A stretch of DNA of 64,000 nt, taken from contig CAVSAR010000003.1 of the NCBI GenBank assembly GCA_963726085.1, positions 62,001 to 126,000 on the forward strand. Reading direction: 5' to 3'. A model generated the notes under the pieces. It ran no database searches. It saw only the letters and a list, made by a program, of their open reading frames with translations, and was not told the origin of the DNA. The DNA is from ZC4RG30 sp963726085 (lineage in GTDB: Bacteria; Pseudomonadota; Gammaproteobacteria; Steroidobacterales; Steroidobacteraceae). Below, piece after piece: positions 63,792-64,000 of this stretch. The translations under genes and the position numbers were made by a program. The stretch's first letter is position 1; each line of letters opens with the position of its first letter.

Positions 63792-64000
63792 GTTAACGCC
63801 CTGCCACGCAGCCCCTGGCCACGCGCCAGCCGCGAGGCACGTTGCCCGAATCCAAGGCTCACGCGACCCAGCGCGCGCTTGGCCGGCGGCAGCACATCAA
63901 ACAGCAGCAGCCCAACATCCCGCGCCCGGGACAGCAACGCGTTATCACTGGAGAACGCCCTGACCAGGGTATCGGTGAAAGCGATGACCCCTTCGCGATC
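63788..64000 (-). CDS. ubiH: UbiH-type FAD-dependent monooxygenase, C-terminal 70 residues
   Basis: The visible C-terminus (REGVIAFTDTLVRAFSSDNA, LLLFDVLPPAKRALGRVSLG, ending near RGRALT) matches 2-octaprenyl-6-methoxyphenol hydroxylase UbiH. The gene starts beyond the right edge of the window. The ubiH-ubiI tandem is the usual arrangement in aerobic gammaproteobacteria. Confidence 0.88.
   Translation of the reverse strand, partial: DREGVIAFTDTLVRAFSSDNALLSRARDVGLLLFDVLPPAKRALGRVSLGFGQRASRLARGQGLRGRALT

Overview
The window is high-GC chromosomal DNA from a free-living, aerobic, Gram-negative gammaproteobacterium. The gene order (complete dcw cluster with murB and ddlB, lpxC after ftsZ, degS divergent from petABC, rsmI divergent from lpoA, rpoN after lptB) resembles Xanthomonadales/Nevskiales-type genomes; this placement is inferred from synteny and protein content only. 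The organism makes LPS (lpxC, kdsDC, lptCAB), meso-DAP peptidoglycan, ubiquinone, and has a cytochrome bc1 complex. Nearly all genes are conserved housekeeping genes. I found no insertion sequence, prophage, CRISPR array, tRNA or rRNA, and no gene-free stretch above 300 bases apart from the one occupied by rnpB.

Layout. 1-3145: the 5' part of secA (minus), which carries two apparent single-base frameshifts, then an M23 peptidase and, divergently, dciA. 3135-22420: one uninterrupted minus-strand dcw operon, in transcription order mraZ-rsmH-ftsL-ftsI-murE-murF-mraY-murD-ftsW-murG-murC-murB-ddlB-ftsQ-ftsA-ftsZ-lpxC-5-formyl-THF cyclo-ligase. It is driven from a clear sigma70 promoter with a four-repeat MraZ operator, and almost every junction is a start/stop overlap. 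22591-24943: a small catabolic-looking group (SnoaL-like protein, aromatic-acid MFS transporter, DUF3237). 24985-25372: rnpB. 25407-30050: accessory genes (secreted beta-helix protein, cbpA-cbpM chaperone pair, CcdC-like membrane protein, DUF3617, two small proteins).

30049-35477: a signal-less ModA-like binding protein coupled to rsmI, divergent lpoA, then sspA-sspB and the end of the petABC operon. 35470-40185: petABC, divergent degS/algW, then murA and ibaG. 40246-47603: a plus-strand envelope and sigma54 operon, kdsD-kdsC-lptC-lptA-lptB-rpoN-hpf-rapZ-zapE, without ptsN or npr. 47708-50972: pyruvate/2-oxoacid dehydrogenase E1alpha-E1beta-E2 without E3. 50944-53802: DUF3291, OsmC, DUF1801, gpmA, and a DUF4136 lipoprotein. 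53816-60998: minus-strand genes, in transcription order dgkA, a 959-residue tandem HtrA protease resembling yeast Nma111, a Sua5-type protein, a PLP decarboxylase, a membrane-anchored RraB-like protein, a 17-kDa-antigen-like protein and a barrel-like secreted protein. 61056-64000: ispG-phhB, convergent with a ubiH/ubiI-type pair of FAD monooxygenases, the first of which is cut by the window edge.

Most of the window is ordinary core genome. The points most worth a second look are the frameshifted secA, the tandem HtrA/Nma111-like protease, the phased GCCAAAG repeats with a 16-bp palindrome upstream of the beta-helix gene, the signal-less binding protein coupled to rsmI, the altered E2 active-site motif, and the membrane-anchored RraB-like protein.
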